From Mugil cephalus (Eukaryota > Chordata > Actinopteri > Mugiliformes > Mugilidae): a stretch of 64,000 nucleotides of DNA. The stretch lies in contig NC_061783.1 of assembly GCF_022458985.1 (NCBI RefSeq), positions 13,337,913 through 13,401,912 of the forward strand. The letters are read 5' to 3'. The translations under genes and the position numbers were made by a program. The notes under the pieces are model-generated. The model did not search any database. It saw only the letters and a list, made by a program, of their open reading frames with translations, and had not been told where the DNA came from. Below, in pieces: positions 40,051-54,628 of the stretch (position 1 is the first letter of the stretch; each line of letters opens with the position of its first letter).

Positions 40051-40302
40051 GCAAACTAGAAATGTGATGTCTTGGCTGAGCATTTATTCAGTTGGAGTTG
40101 CAGTCTTGTGTGTGAATCTGTCGTAGTTGGTCACAATGGACATGACAAACATGCAGCGCTAGTTGCCACAGAGCTGTTTGTGCACAGTTGTGGGTTGCTG
40201 TAATTTAATTAGTTTGAGCAATGTTGTGAAGACAGCCTCAACTTAATGTTGGGTTTTGCAGGGGAAAAAAACACATAAAGTCCCATGAAACATTACGATT
40301 TG
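40051..40302 (+). repeat. Duplicated segment, copy 1 (after pard6g)
   Basis: It begins GCAAACTAGAAATG and ends CATGAAACATTACGATTTG. It is similar along its length to 41862-42185, including AGTTGGAGTTGCAGTCTT and GTTGCTGTAATTTAATT. It starts about 20 bp after the pard6g AATAAA. About 1.8 kb separates the copies, in the same orientation. Confidence 0.85.
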
Positions 40303-41370
40303 GTTTCAGGTCCCTCAAAAACCAGAAAGTCAGAAGCTCTTCTCTCAATTCATGACCGACACCTTATATCCTAAGAAGGGCTGACATCCCAGATTCTTCA
40401 ACAGCAGCATCGGTTAAACAGGAATTTATAATCGCGAAACATGTTGTAACTTAGCTTTCCCTGGAAATTTCTGGAAGTTTGAAAAAGAGATGACTGCGAA
40501 GCTGCAACAAAGCTATATTCACGTATGTAAAACCACACCGATTATCCGATGACTACAACCGTTTCATCGTCACCTCATTCCAATCACGTAAATCTCAGTT
40601 TAATGCAACAGGCCCGTGCCTGTTGGAGGTGGCATTCATCTCGAAGGCGAGGGTAAGAACACCTCAAGGTCAGATTTCTACTAAATAACTTTCTGTAGAC
40701 ATCACAACGTTAAGGCAAATGCAGTCTGAAGGATGAATTCCTTTGGTCGGCTGCAGCCAGACTTTATTGTGATTTGTTTTTTTAGCTGTAGCCGGTGATT
40801 CAAACCTAGACAGGCACCAGGAATGCAGCTGTGTCACGGCCCTCCAGTGGCAGCAAACATCTTTAGCCTCTTTGCTAATGAATGTTTGTCTGCTTTGTTT
40901 ACCCAGGATGCCACACTGCTCAAACAGTTAATAGATCACCTCCTAGTCTGCAGCCTCCAACCAACATGTTGTGGATTTAGTGGGATCTTGACTGTCACAA
41001 CTTTGCTGTGTGTGTCTTTTTATCCGCAGAGTTGGGTCAGATGCAGAAGGGCCTGTGGTTAAAAATAGTTTTCCCACTAATGTGTGAAAGGACTACGTTC
41101 CTCACATGTGACACAGATGTATGTCCTGCAGATAATTGTGGAATTCTTGTGTGAAGTGGAGATCATGTGCAAATGCCTGTCATACATTAATAGAAATGTA
41201 TTGCTATGTCTCCACTCAAAAAACTTAGCTTTGACAACTAATACAACTAATTGTTTCTGACAGATATGTTCTGTAGGGAAAGGCATGATGAACCTTTTAA
41301 CACGGAACTTATTCCCCTGCATCACACATTTAAAAAAAACATCAAAGTTCATTGTTATGCAGTAATTCTG

Positions 41371-41385
41371 GCTGCCACCTGCTGG
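41371..41385 (-). promoter_or_regulatory. CTCF-like motif
   Basis: The minus strand reads CCAGCAGGTGGCAGC, which fits the known vertebrate CTCF core (CCASYAGRKGGCRSY) at every position. Occupancy is inference. Confidence 0.55.
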
Positions 41386-41705
41386 TCAAGATTGAATTGA
41401 CATGGTAAGTCTTAGAAATGTAAAACTGAATGAACAATATTTTTTCAGTTGCAAGAATCCTTGATGTGTGTAAGAGGGTGTATACAGTTTAAACACAATA
41501 GAGATTACACTTCAAACTGTCAGGCATCACCTCTTATGTATTTTGTTTACTTATTAAAGTGACATCTCTTAACACCCTGGGCGGTGAGCCTGTACTCTTG
41601 TCAGTCTTCAAAATAGTTTCAAACTACTTAAAAAATAAATCTAAACTATTGCTTTTTTGCATTTAGAAATCTGTTTGTGGTTTTCACTTTCCATTCAATT
41701 AAATC

Positions 41706-41735
41706 CATACACCTCAGTTTCATCTGAGGTGTATG
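41706..41735. repeat. Perfect 12-bp inverted repeat, 6-nt loop
   Basis: CATACACCTCAG, loop TTTCAT, then CTGAGGTGTATG. Possible hairpin; function unknown. Confidence 0.9.
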
Positions 41736-41861
41736 AAAGAGTATTAGGGTCACAGATGAGAAAGAAAAAATTATTTTTTTTTTCCATCATACACTTACAG
41801 ACAAAAAGCTGAAATATAACCCCTCTACCTCCTCTCATTTTATGTCTTATCTATTACACAT

Positions 41862-42185
41862 GCAAACTAGAAATGCGATTTCTTGGTTGAACATCTATTT
41901 AGTTGGAGTTGCAGTCTTTTTTGAAAATGCTATGTCATAAGTGGTCACAATAGACAATGCTATTAAGCTTGTAGAAGAGGCAGAAGTAGATTGAATAAAT
42001 TTCTCAGTGACTGATGAAAGTGTGGTACTTTGAATCTCCAATTGCACAGCTGCAGTTGCTGGTGCATGAAGTTGCTGTAATTTAATTTGTTTGAGCAATA
42101 TTTTGTTAACAGGCTCAACTTGATGGCCGGGTTTAACAGGTAAAAAAAATCATTTTAAGCCTCATGAAACATAACGATTTGATTC
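41862..42185 (+). repeat. Duplicated segment, copy 2 (just upstream of bloc1s4)
   Basis: Diverged copy of 40051-40302 with about 70 bp of extra sequence near its centre. It ends about 160 bp before the bloc1s4 start codon and may therefore contain or border that promoter. Confidence 0.85.
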
Positions 42186-42263
42186 CTATTTCCCCCCCTC
42201 ACGAATGGCTATGTTGTGAACTTCAGCAATTTTGACCCTTGCGAGTAACCGTCCACTAGGCGA

Positions 42264-42273
42264 CCCACGTGAC
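42264..42273 (+). promoter_or_regulatory. E-box / CLEAR-like motif upstream of bloc1s4
   Basis: CCCACGTGAC contains the palindromic CACGTG and matches most of the known CLEAR element GTCACGTGAC bound by TFEB/MiT factors. It lies about 75 bp before the start codon of a gene for a lysosome-related organelle complex. Function is inferred. Confidence 0.4.
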
Positions 42274-42345
42274 CCAGTCAGTCGACGAGAAGGCAAAACA
42301 CAGCGATAGATGAGAAAATAAAACACAGACACACACACAGGCGAC

Positions 42346-44957
42346 ATGGACCATCAACGGATTGACAGGGTGGGCCTTCTGTCCCCGCTTGAGGAGTCCA
42401 GCGCCGAGATAAGCAGAGACAGCGGCATCGTGTCTCAAAGTGCGAGCAGTTTGTCCATGGTGAGCGAAATCCTCAGCAGCGGCACCGTGTCGCAGAGCCC
42501 CAGCTTCGGAGCTGCAGCTAATGTTATTTCCCAAAGCCCGAGCCTCGACGGAGCAGCAGAGCCGGGCACAACCGAGCCGCACAGCCCAGAGCAGGACGAC
42601 GAAGTCCTGAGACACACCGTGCTCAATTACTCCTCCTACGTCAGGGCGACAGCTGGAGAAGAGGTTTGTGTCGCTGGTTGAAAGGGGAGCACGTTAGCTT
42701 CTCTCTTTATGATTTGGCTACATGCAGTGCTGACATTTAGAAACCCTGCGCAGCTTGCCAATACATTTCGGCAGTTCCACTTTGATCTTGTACCTCCAAA
42801 AAAGCGATTGCATAAAACGTTATTTGTTTGCAAGTTGTCTGAGACCTTTAATGAGCTCGATTTATCTCTGGTTTTTACTTGCTTTACATTGCTAGCGTGA
42901 ATTCTTGACCAACCGGAAGTGAAATGCATTGACGTGATTGGCTTTCCTTTATGTATCACCATGGCAACACCTGCATTATGCTAATTCCACTGTCAAGTTT
43001 TTGGCAGAGCTGAAATAAACCCATTAAAAACTATGTCGTTAAGTCTGTAAAGCTTTTCTCGTTAAGTCCAAATCCTAAAGTTAGTATTTAAGGCATTATG
43101 TACTCTTTACCAAACATAATCTATTTTTTAAACAGTATAGGTAATTTACAAAACATAAAAATCACCTTTAGAAGGAGTTTAAACATAACTTTGGCACTGA
43201 GTTGCTATAATAGGTATCTGTTATGCCCTTTCTGTCTTTTACTTATGAGTCCCCCACATTTATAGAAGGAAATTATTAGGAAAATGTAATTTATTTCCAT
43301 ATCAAGTCATTCCACATATAACGGCTCAAGTCAAAGTGGAGCTGCCAATAACTGTAGTCAAACGTAAAACTGAGTCTATGGATTTTTAGAGTCAGAGGTC
43401 ATTGTGGTCAAGGTCTGACACAGATTCGACTGCAAGCCTTGTGACTTCTCCCCTAATTTCTGTCTCACAAGTGCGTGGCCTGTACTCCAAATAATTCATT
43501 TGTGACATAACATGGTCACACAACTCCAGAAGTGTCACGTGTCTTCATTTCAGATGGTGACTGCATTTGCAGCCGCTGACACATGCTTTACTTGTGCTTG
43601 TTGACTGACCAGTGTCGCTCATGAGTCGACATTAAGTGGATATGCATGACAGCAGGCAGTTTTGTAGACTGACACAGTGAGCTGGCTCCATATGAAAACA
43701 AAGGCCCGTGTGTTTTCACACAGCAGTTAATCCTGACACATTTTAAATGTATTAAATTTCAGCTGAAGCTGGTGCTTTATGTGCAATCGGCAGCAGCGTT
43801 GTTGTTGCGAAGTTTGCGTGGAGCGTTGGATGACCTTTTCTTGTGACATTGTCTCTTCTAGATCCTGTGCTTGGAGAAAAGCTTGGAAGAAATGCTGACG
43901 AGGGTAGATGAGTTCGTTGGCATGCTGGATATGGTAAGCTAGGTCAGGTCATGAAACGGTTAAATTGCTGTTCGAATCTCATGCGTAACTCCATTTTTTT
44001 TGTGTGTGTGCTTTGTCTCCAGATTCGTAATGATACCTCCCAGATAGTGAACGAAAACCTACCTCAAATCCAGCAGAAGTCTGATGAAATGAGACAGATA
44101 TACAGAAAAATTGACAATTTGGAAGTAAGTGTCCATTTTAACTTGGCGTGGTTTGCACTGCTCTATTCAAAATATGTATTTCGTGCTTTTGTATTGCACA
44201 ATTGAAAAGCATCCTGTGCTTAAAGGCCACTGCAAGAAGCACCTCTGTTCTGAACTGAAATTAGTATGAAACCGGCTGTGTGATGAGTTGTAACGTATAG
44301 TAAAGATGATTTTATGTAGCATTGTTACAGATAATTAATTGAACATAATATCCTCTCCATAAGAACAAATAAAATGTTTTACTGTTTGTCCACTTCCTAT
44401 TTTGTCATTTCTATTTCCTCATGTGGAGGACAGTCAGGACGTACTTTCTCTTTATTTTTTCCAGCTGGCTGCCAAATTGACCCGTTTCAATGTTCCATTT
44501 TGTGGTGTTGCTTTTAGTGAAATTGCATTTCCCGGTGCATAATGATTTTGCAAAGAACCGTCATTTTATCAACCTTTTGCTGTGTTGTTGTGGTGTGCCT
44601 GCAGGCCTTTGTAAAGATGGTGGGAGCCAACGTCAACGCAATGGAGGAGCAGGTCACGCAGGCAGAGGGTGAACTAGGAACACTACCGGGCACTTTCAAG
44701 AAGATCCTCCGTACAATGAGTGTCCCTGGATTTTTAAATGTAACGGCCCATTTGTGTACTTGTAAACTTGTAATGTTTGCATCATTTGTTGCAGTTTAAT
44801 TCTTCTCAATCCAGTGCTGTTTTAAAATCAGGTTTAATTTGTGCTAATTCATTGACAGAAACCAGGAAGCCCGAGGAGACCATCATCACATCAGCGTCAA
44901 GAGGTCCCCAGTGTGTTCCGGACAGACGATTATTTCACATCTCAGCCCGAACAGTGA
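42346..44957 (+). CDS. bloc1s4: BLOC-1 subunit 4 (cappuccino homologue), 5 coding exons
   Basis: Exons 42346-42663, 43862-43933, 44023-44124, 44605-44739 and 44859-44957 join in phase 0 throughout to 241 residues (human 217). BLOC1S4 is a coiled-coil subunit of the cytosolic BLOC-1 complex, which sorts cargo from endosomes to melanosomes and other lysosome-related organelles. Diagnostic matches to human are SGTVSQS (45-51), LTRVDEFVGMLDM (ends at 130), the helical AFVKMVG and MEEQVTQAEGELGT (exon 4), and VFRTDDYF near the C-terminus. The N-terminal third is Ser-rich and carries three related VSQS-type repeats. Human BLOC1S4 is intronless; here four introns are present. A three-codon upstream ORF (42310-42321) would lie in the leader if transcription starts before it. 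Intron 1 (1.2 kb) and intron 3 (480 bp) show nothing recognisable. Confidence 0.95.
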
Positions 44958-45373
44958 CGAAGCAGGACGTTCAAAACAGAACTTGGTTCTAACCTCAGAG
45001 GCCTGTTGAGTGAAACTGTACAGACAACTTTAACTGCCATCCATCACCAGAGGACCTATTGGTGCAGTGGCCTCAACGAAGCAATAGTAGCCTTTCTGAA
45101 CAAGTCACTGGAAGTCAAGTGCGTGAAGACATTCTGCTTTTTTTGAGTGTCGTTTTCCTGGCAGCAACAAGCACTGGACTGTAGCAAAATGATTTTAAAA
45201 GTGCCTAAATTGGTCTTATTTCTGTGATTTTCATTTTCACTGATTACGAAGGAAACTGCGTCAGTCTGGTGGGTGACAAGTCTGGAGGGCAAAGTCGTCC
45301 AACTTAACGATAGGACACAAGACGACGGTACGATAGGAAGAGCTGTAAAGATCTTTAGATGTAATACAAGAAG

Positions 45374-45379
45374 AATAAA
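45374..45379 (+). terminator. Likely bloc1s4 polyadenylation signal
   Basis: AATAAA about 417 bp after the stop codon. A second AATAAA at 45910-45915 is an alternative distal site. Confidence 0.5.
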
Positions 45380-47143
45380 CCCAGCTTTTTTTTTTTTTTA
45401 TACCTTACATTCCTGTTAATGGTGTTTGTAAAGACCTGCACGCTTATTTGCATTTGTGTATGTCTCATTACTCTCCCCAAGCAATATTGATCTTATCCAA
45501 TTTAAAGCATTTAAACATTTAAAGTCTTCCATTTCAAATATACATTTTATTTCTAGCCTTATCTTACTTGCTGTGGATGACAGCTGCCTCCCTGACACAC
45601 GTCTTTGCTACATCTCTGATGGCACCTTTTCAAAAGAGCAAAAGCACACTTTAGATGAGTTGTTTTCATTTCACAGGACACCATCCGATGAATCAAAGTC
45701 TTGAGCCAGGGATGAAGCTGTTTAGCCTTTAAGCTAAATAACTGGATCCGCCTTTGGGAGTAAACTGTAACTAAGAGATGATGTGGCCCTTTCCCTTTCA
45801 GCCAGATGTATTCAGTGATGTTATGTATTGATTATACTATTGATTATTTGCCAAAAAATAGTTGCTAAAAATGTTTCATTTCTATGTTAATTTAGGTTTA
45901 CATTTTTAAAATAAAAGAAAATGTATTTGAGAAAAAGTCTTTGTTGCATGTTCCTCATTATTTTTGTCAAATTGCACCCTTTGTTGATTTATCATGTCTT
46001 TTTTTAATTTGTACTGACATGGAAGAGATGGGAGGACGCGCAGTTTAAAGACTCCTACAGCCCTGAGTCCATCTCTCATTGCTCAGCTTGCACTGGAGTC
46101 ATAAGTTAGTCACAGCCGGAGGGAAGCAGGAAAAACTCGGCTCTTTCTCTCAATCTTCAGGACTCAACGTGTAAAGACATGAATAGCATACTCACAACCT
46201 GTGTGGAAACAAAAGGGCCGTTGTCTAAAGCAAGCAGGATTTTCTTGATCTTAAGTTGATAGTGGCTTTGATTTATTAGATGGCTTGAATAATTAAAAAA
46301 AAATGATAATGAAATGAATGTTCAAATGGCCTCGTAGCACAGTCTTCTTTTATAATTACTGTTTCAACTTGTCCCACTGAACTACATATACAGTATGCTG
46401 ACAAGAGACACACACAGCAACTACTATTACTGCTGCACTACTCTATCTACTCCACTACATGTTAGGTCACAGAATATAAAAATATTTTATAAACAGAAGA
46501 TTCACTGAAACTAAAAATGGAACTTTTAACTATACTGTGAATGAACACTGCGTAAATCTATGCTGTCACTGATATTTACGACTACACAGGAAGTAAGTAC
46601 AAAAGCTGTCTTTGCAATGAACAAATAAATACTGCTACTCATATATATAACTGTACAGGCTAACTATAGATACAACTAACTAGAGTGAACCTCATTATTG
46701 ACATACTTCATTACTAATACAGCGCTAAACAGTTAAAATTGCCACAGATGTAAAATAAAAGGGTGTCTTGATCATCATGAACAAAATATTACATAAAAAA
46801 AATAACAGGCTTACATATATATTTGAAGAATTCTCAATATTGATTTTAAAAAATGACCTTATAACTAATTTGTTCGATGTTTGCCCATTTTTGTCACCAT
46901 TTTGTGTGGCATATTGTGCCACACATGCGATTATACATTTTATTTATTTAAGGGGGCATTTGCAGGAACAACAGAAAATCGAGCACGACAGAAATTATGC
47001 GTATTTGTTTGTTTGTATAAGTCCAGGCTTGAATGTATTGTCAGAAGACCTGTTGTCGTTCACACTCTAAGTCAGAAGGTGGCGGTAAAGCTGTTAACAT
47101 ATCTGGCGAACTACCGAGAAGAAGCAGAAGAGGAAGCGGGAAC

Positions 47144-47912
47144 TAGGAGTGGGCGATACTGGCATTTCTGGTATCGATCCGATAGCAAGTAAATACAGGG
47201 CTAGTATCGCCGATACCGATACTTTTTCTTGAAACGTCATAATCATTAAATAACTCCGTAATTTTCCCTTGAGTTAGTGGATTATAATTATGATAAAATA
47301 CAGGACATGTATTTAGGCAAATAAACTCTTAATTAATTACAATATAAACCAATTTAACAGTATAAAAGTAAATAATTCCCCTCTTACTACACACGATTGT
47401 TTTAGAAAAAAGTAATTAGTACAAGATTAAAAAAAAAGGAACAATGTAACAAAAATATAAATAGAACAACGTAAAGAGCACAACAACAATGGAAAATAAT
47501 GTCAGTAACAAAGTCAGTTGAGCAAATAAGAAAACAAAATGTATAACAGATACAAAAACTGCTCAAAGATGGAACATTTTCTTGGCTCATTCATTTTCCC
47601 GCAGAGAAGTGGGCCTGCATCCAGTCTATCTTCTCTTTTTCATTTCAACAACGGAACCAGTGCCAGCTGTGGGATGCTGTTGTGAAACCAGGATTTGAGT
47701 GTCAAACTCTGTCCATATGCACCTGTTACCACAGATGAGTATAGAGAAGCACCTGCTGCTCGCACTTGCAGAGAAGCTGCACTCACATGAACTCTGTGAG
47801 GAGTGATTTGCTGAATGAACCTGTAACACAGTATCAATTTCATCACGCTAGTATCGTTCCGATATCGATGTCAGCCTTGGTATCGATATTTAAATCGATA
47901 CACCCAGCCCTA
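47144..47912 (+). mobile_element. Non-autonomous hAT-type element with intact target duplication
   Basis: The ends are TAGGAGTGGGCG and, inverted, TAGGGCTGGGTG. Both sides are flanked by the identical 8 bp GCGGGAAC (47136-47143 and 47913-47920). TAG-like termini and an 8-bp duplication are hallmarks of the hAT superfamily. Subterminal regions are rich in TATCGAT motifs. The 769-bp body has no transposase, so it would have moved in trans. A related 3' end is present near 62686-62740. Confidence 0.8.
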
Positions 47913-48789
47913 GCGGGAACCTCGTCATCTCGATTCTGATTTGTGTCCACGCTTGGTTGTGAACCTACTGTTGGGGGGAAAAAGTAAGATAAAACTAACG
48001 AACACGGTGAAATACTCTCTGAGTTAAGTGCTTCTTCAATTTGGCCTTTATTCAGACGATTAGGGCGAAGATAAGCGCAGATCTGTGTCCAACTGTCGGA
48101 GAAAAGCTGGGTCTGTGCACAAGCTACGTAGCTAACGTTAGCCATAAGTTATTAAACAGTGGACGCACTTTCGGTTATTGTTAAACCTCTTGAACTTCGC
48201 CAACTAACATTCACACGGTCGGAGGTAGAAGTCACTCAATTCCTCTGATAGACCTGGTTCTCTGTCTTTGATCCCGCTAACAAAAGTTTTAGTATTTCGG
48301 GGGAAACTGCGCGGCAGCCTTCATTATCATCGCATCTGGTGGCGAACTTTGACAGTCGAGGAAATGTACAAAGTCTTTGCTTCACGGAGTTTATAGTTAG
48401 TTAACACAACAGAGAGCTGTTGTCTGAACTCTGTTTTCAGTTTTCCAGGCTGTGGTTTGTTGCACTGCTGAACTGCACTGCGTTGTACCGACACGTGTTT
48501 CTATTATTTTGACAATCCTATTGAAGTCAATGGGCTCAGTGACAGGAACTAATTCGTTACAGATTAACAGCATCACGAACTACATCCTCGTACACAGTTA
48601 TGAAGATTTAGTGCAGGACTCTTTGACATTAGAGTCCATTATTTTCTCTCTACTGTACCTAATAAGATGGCAAGCGACTGTATATCCTCCTTTTTAACGT
48701 GTTCATATGCAGCTGAACATGAAGCCAGCCTCAAAATGTGTATTTATAATGAATTGTTTTTATGTAATCATTTCGTTCAGCCTTTGGGT

Positions 48790-49114
48790 CCTGTGGGTTG
48801 AGGGGAGGGGTCTCTGTGGATCATCCCAAAGATACTTGATTAGTTTGGGATCCAGTGAATTTAGAGGCCGGGTCAACACCCTGTGCTGTGCATATTTTGA
48901 GTTGTTCCTAAACCTTTTTTTGTGCCAGGCTACATCGTGCTGTGGGTGGCTGCAGGCTTCATGGATTATCATTACTGTGGGGTGATCTGGTCTAGATGGG
49001 TGGTACATGTCTAAGTAGCATTCACACTAATGCCAGGTCCAAACATTGTCCCAAGATTGTCAATGCCATTCACTTTTCCCGTCAGTGGTTTTAATGTTAT
49101 GGCCGATCAGTGTA
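48790..49114 (-). mobile_element. Tc1-like element relic, 5' half
   Basis: The right end GGTTTTAATGTTATGGCC followed by GATCAGTGTA is the inverted form of the left end at 17201. Reading the minus strand, GGACCTGGCATT and CTTAGACATGTACCACCCA match the copy at 17201-17489, so the two are inverted relative to each other. The distal end is truncated or diverged. Confidence 0.65.
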
Positions 49115-49356
49115 CATGTAGGATCATATGGGGTGGGGTGAATGGTCGGTAGATTAATGTACAGTAAAATAGCCTTGCAAGCGAGTTTTCATTTGACCTT
49201 TTATTTTGACATATGTGTTTAAATTACAGGAGTGGGCAGGATAAGCTAGTGGGAACGACCTATTTTTAATGAACTACTATAACTTTGACTTGTAGTTGCT
49301 TTAAATTGACTCATGGACTAACAGAACTCTTCTTTTACAGATCAGCTGCTTCACAA

Positions 49357-50735
49357 ATGGCTGGAGGGAAAGAAGTATGGAGAACAATTGGAGAGGGATT
49401 TGTCCAGCAATATTATAACCAGTTTGACAATACCAACAGAATGGAAATATGTAACCTCTATGTAAGTTTGCCATGAGCCTGTGCCTGTTTCAAACATGCC
49501 ACCACACTGGCTTTGTTTTACATGGACACTAGTATTCTGCTTATAATCAAAATAATATCCCTTTTCAGTACCAAAATACCCCATGTTACTACCTGCCCTG
49601 ATCTGTAGAATTTGGTGCAGCCCATTGACAATACATTGAACGGGAAAATATTAGCCCCAAATGACCATGAAAGCATCTTGATGTGGTTGTTTCTCTCTAG
49701 CTGGGATAAATACTCTCTTTCTGTGCACGTTTTTCTCATGTGGCATTAACATCATGGTGTATGATGAGTTTCTGGGAGGAATGGAAACACGGTGGTAAAA
49801 CAACAGCAAACAACAACCAAGTTGGGCAAAACTGTTGAAAATGTGGGTCCATCCTGGTCCATTTTGGTTGTCTTTATTTCTGTTGAATGAATTTATTGTT
49901 GCCAATAAACATTCTGGGGAAACAACAGACTTGATGTTCCACAGTGGGCCTGACCATTGTACTAAAGTCAAAATATGTTATATTCTGATTGATGTTGTGG
50001 AACCTTTAAACACTTCCAGTTTGCCTCATCAGATTATTTTATTTGGATTCAATGTCAAGTTAATTAAGGCTCATCAGAATTGTTTAAATGTGGCTGGATA
50101 AATATTGTCGTTTGTTTGCTGCCAACCTGATTTGCATCAAGCTGTTGTAATGTTTGTATTAAAAAAAAAATGTATTCCTTCATGTGTTTCTTCCCTCAGT
50201 CTGCTGATGCCTGTTTGACATGGGAAGGATCATTTTTTCACGGGAGAGAAGCCATCGCTGGCAAACTTGTAGTATGTATCTCTGTGTAGTTTGAGTAAAT
50301 AATATTGTGTGACTTTGCAGTGAACAGACCTTCTCACTGTTTCTATTTACAGTACCCATGCCAAATGATTACGGTTGCTACTTTTAGCTTTCATTCAATA
50401 ATAACACCACTTCCAATCCACAGAACCTGCCTTTCAGCCGCATCAAGCACATTATCACAGGTCAAGACTGCCAGCCGACAATAGACAGTTGTATCGTCAT
50501 CATGGTATTTGGACAGTTACAGGTAAGCTGATATTCACCTGTCCCACCTCAGTGTTCATTTGTGTATAGTACAAATCTACCAACGTTTTTTTTTTTTTTT
50601 TTTCTTGCTCTACAACAGGTAGATGACGATCCACCAATGGCCTTCCATCAAGTGTTTATGCTGAAGTCCCAGAACTGTGCGTGGGCGTGCGCGAACGACG
50701 TGTTTCGGCTGGGGATACACAACATACCGGTGTAG
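49357..50735 (+). CDS. nutf2l: Nuclear transport factor 2 (NTF2)-like protein, 4 coding exons
   Basis: Coding exons 49357-49461, 50200-50271, 50424-50522 and 50619-50735 join in phase 0 to 130 residues (human NTF2 is 127). NTF2 dimers carry Ran-GDP into the nucleus while binding FxFG nucleoporins. The single NTF2-fold domain fills the protein: W8 in the first helix, LTWEG with E44 (human E42), and VDDDP with D94 and D96 (human D92 and D94). These acidic residues contact Ran in the known complex. The rest is clearly diverged from human NTF2 (roughly 55-60 percent by eye) and the end is HNIPV rather than HNFG, so it is more likely the fish nutf2-like paralogue than the principal nutf2. Donor choice GTA|gtatgt for exon 2 keeps the family spacing. 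An acceptor 16 nt before the ATG implies an upstream noncoding exon. Intron 1 (738 bp) holds nothing recognised. Confidence 0.92.
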
Positions 50736-50905
50736 AGCCCTCGGATTTGTTGGCTTACGAAGAAAACAAACAAAACAAAAAAAACACTTGACAAACATGA
50801 AATCCCACTTTGATCATGCTGCCATTTTTGAATACAGGGACCCATGTGTAAAGTTATTCCATCTTTAATGTTACAATGTCACATTCCAAATAACATTCAT
50901 GTCAA

Positions 50906-50911
50906 ATTAAA
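50906..50911 (+). terminator. Possible polyadenylation signal of the NTF2-like gene
   Basis: Variant ATTAAA about 170 bp after the stop codon. No AATAAA is seen before rrm2b starts, so the 3' UTR would be short. Confidence 0.35.
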
Positions 50912-51251
50912 TAATTGATCACTGAACTACTGGTCCTGTCTTTCTGTCCTTTACCACACAGCTGTGTGTGATGTTTGTTTGTTTGTTTTGCGAATTTTCC
51001 TACACGACGAAGATTGTAGTGTGACTGATAATTACGAAAGTGAATTTATAAGGGTCATGTGTTATGTCACTAAAAAGAAAACGTGATTTTGTAACATGTC
51101 CCGTGATTGTCCGCTAGAGGCGCTGCGTCTCCCTGCGTGGTTGTCAGTTTCAAGGGTTTAATAACCAACAGAGCTACAGCTGCATTCCCCACAACACGAG
51201 GTTATGTCACGGAGTAACAGCTAGCGACGGGATCCACGTTCACTCCTCCGA

Positions 51252-54628
<3,377 letters not shown>

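Larger units (their letters stand above)
40303..41861 (+). other. Spacer between the duplicated segments
   Basis: Noncoding, AT-rich DNA carrying a CTCF-like site (41371-41385) and a short inverted repeat (41706-41735). No exon was recognised. Confidence 0.7.
45920..49340 (+). other. Intergenic region between bloc1s4 and the NTF2-like gene
   Basis: It contains two mobile-element relics (47144-47912 and 48790-49114) and AT-rich unique sequence. A noncoding first exon of the NTF2-like gene probably lies here, because a splice acceptor (ttttacag) sits 16 nt before its start codon. The exon itself could not be placed. Confidence 0.6.

Noticed and set aside
46881-47192. Open frame of 103 codons before the hAT-like element
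   Set aside because: It runs into the transposon end and matches no protein; codon use looks random.
51110-51124. CTCF-like CCGCTAGAGGCGCTG upstream of rrm2b
   Set aside because: One base short of the core spacing; weaker than the sites at 41371 and 61061.
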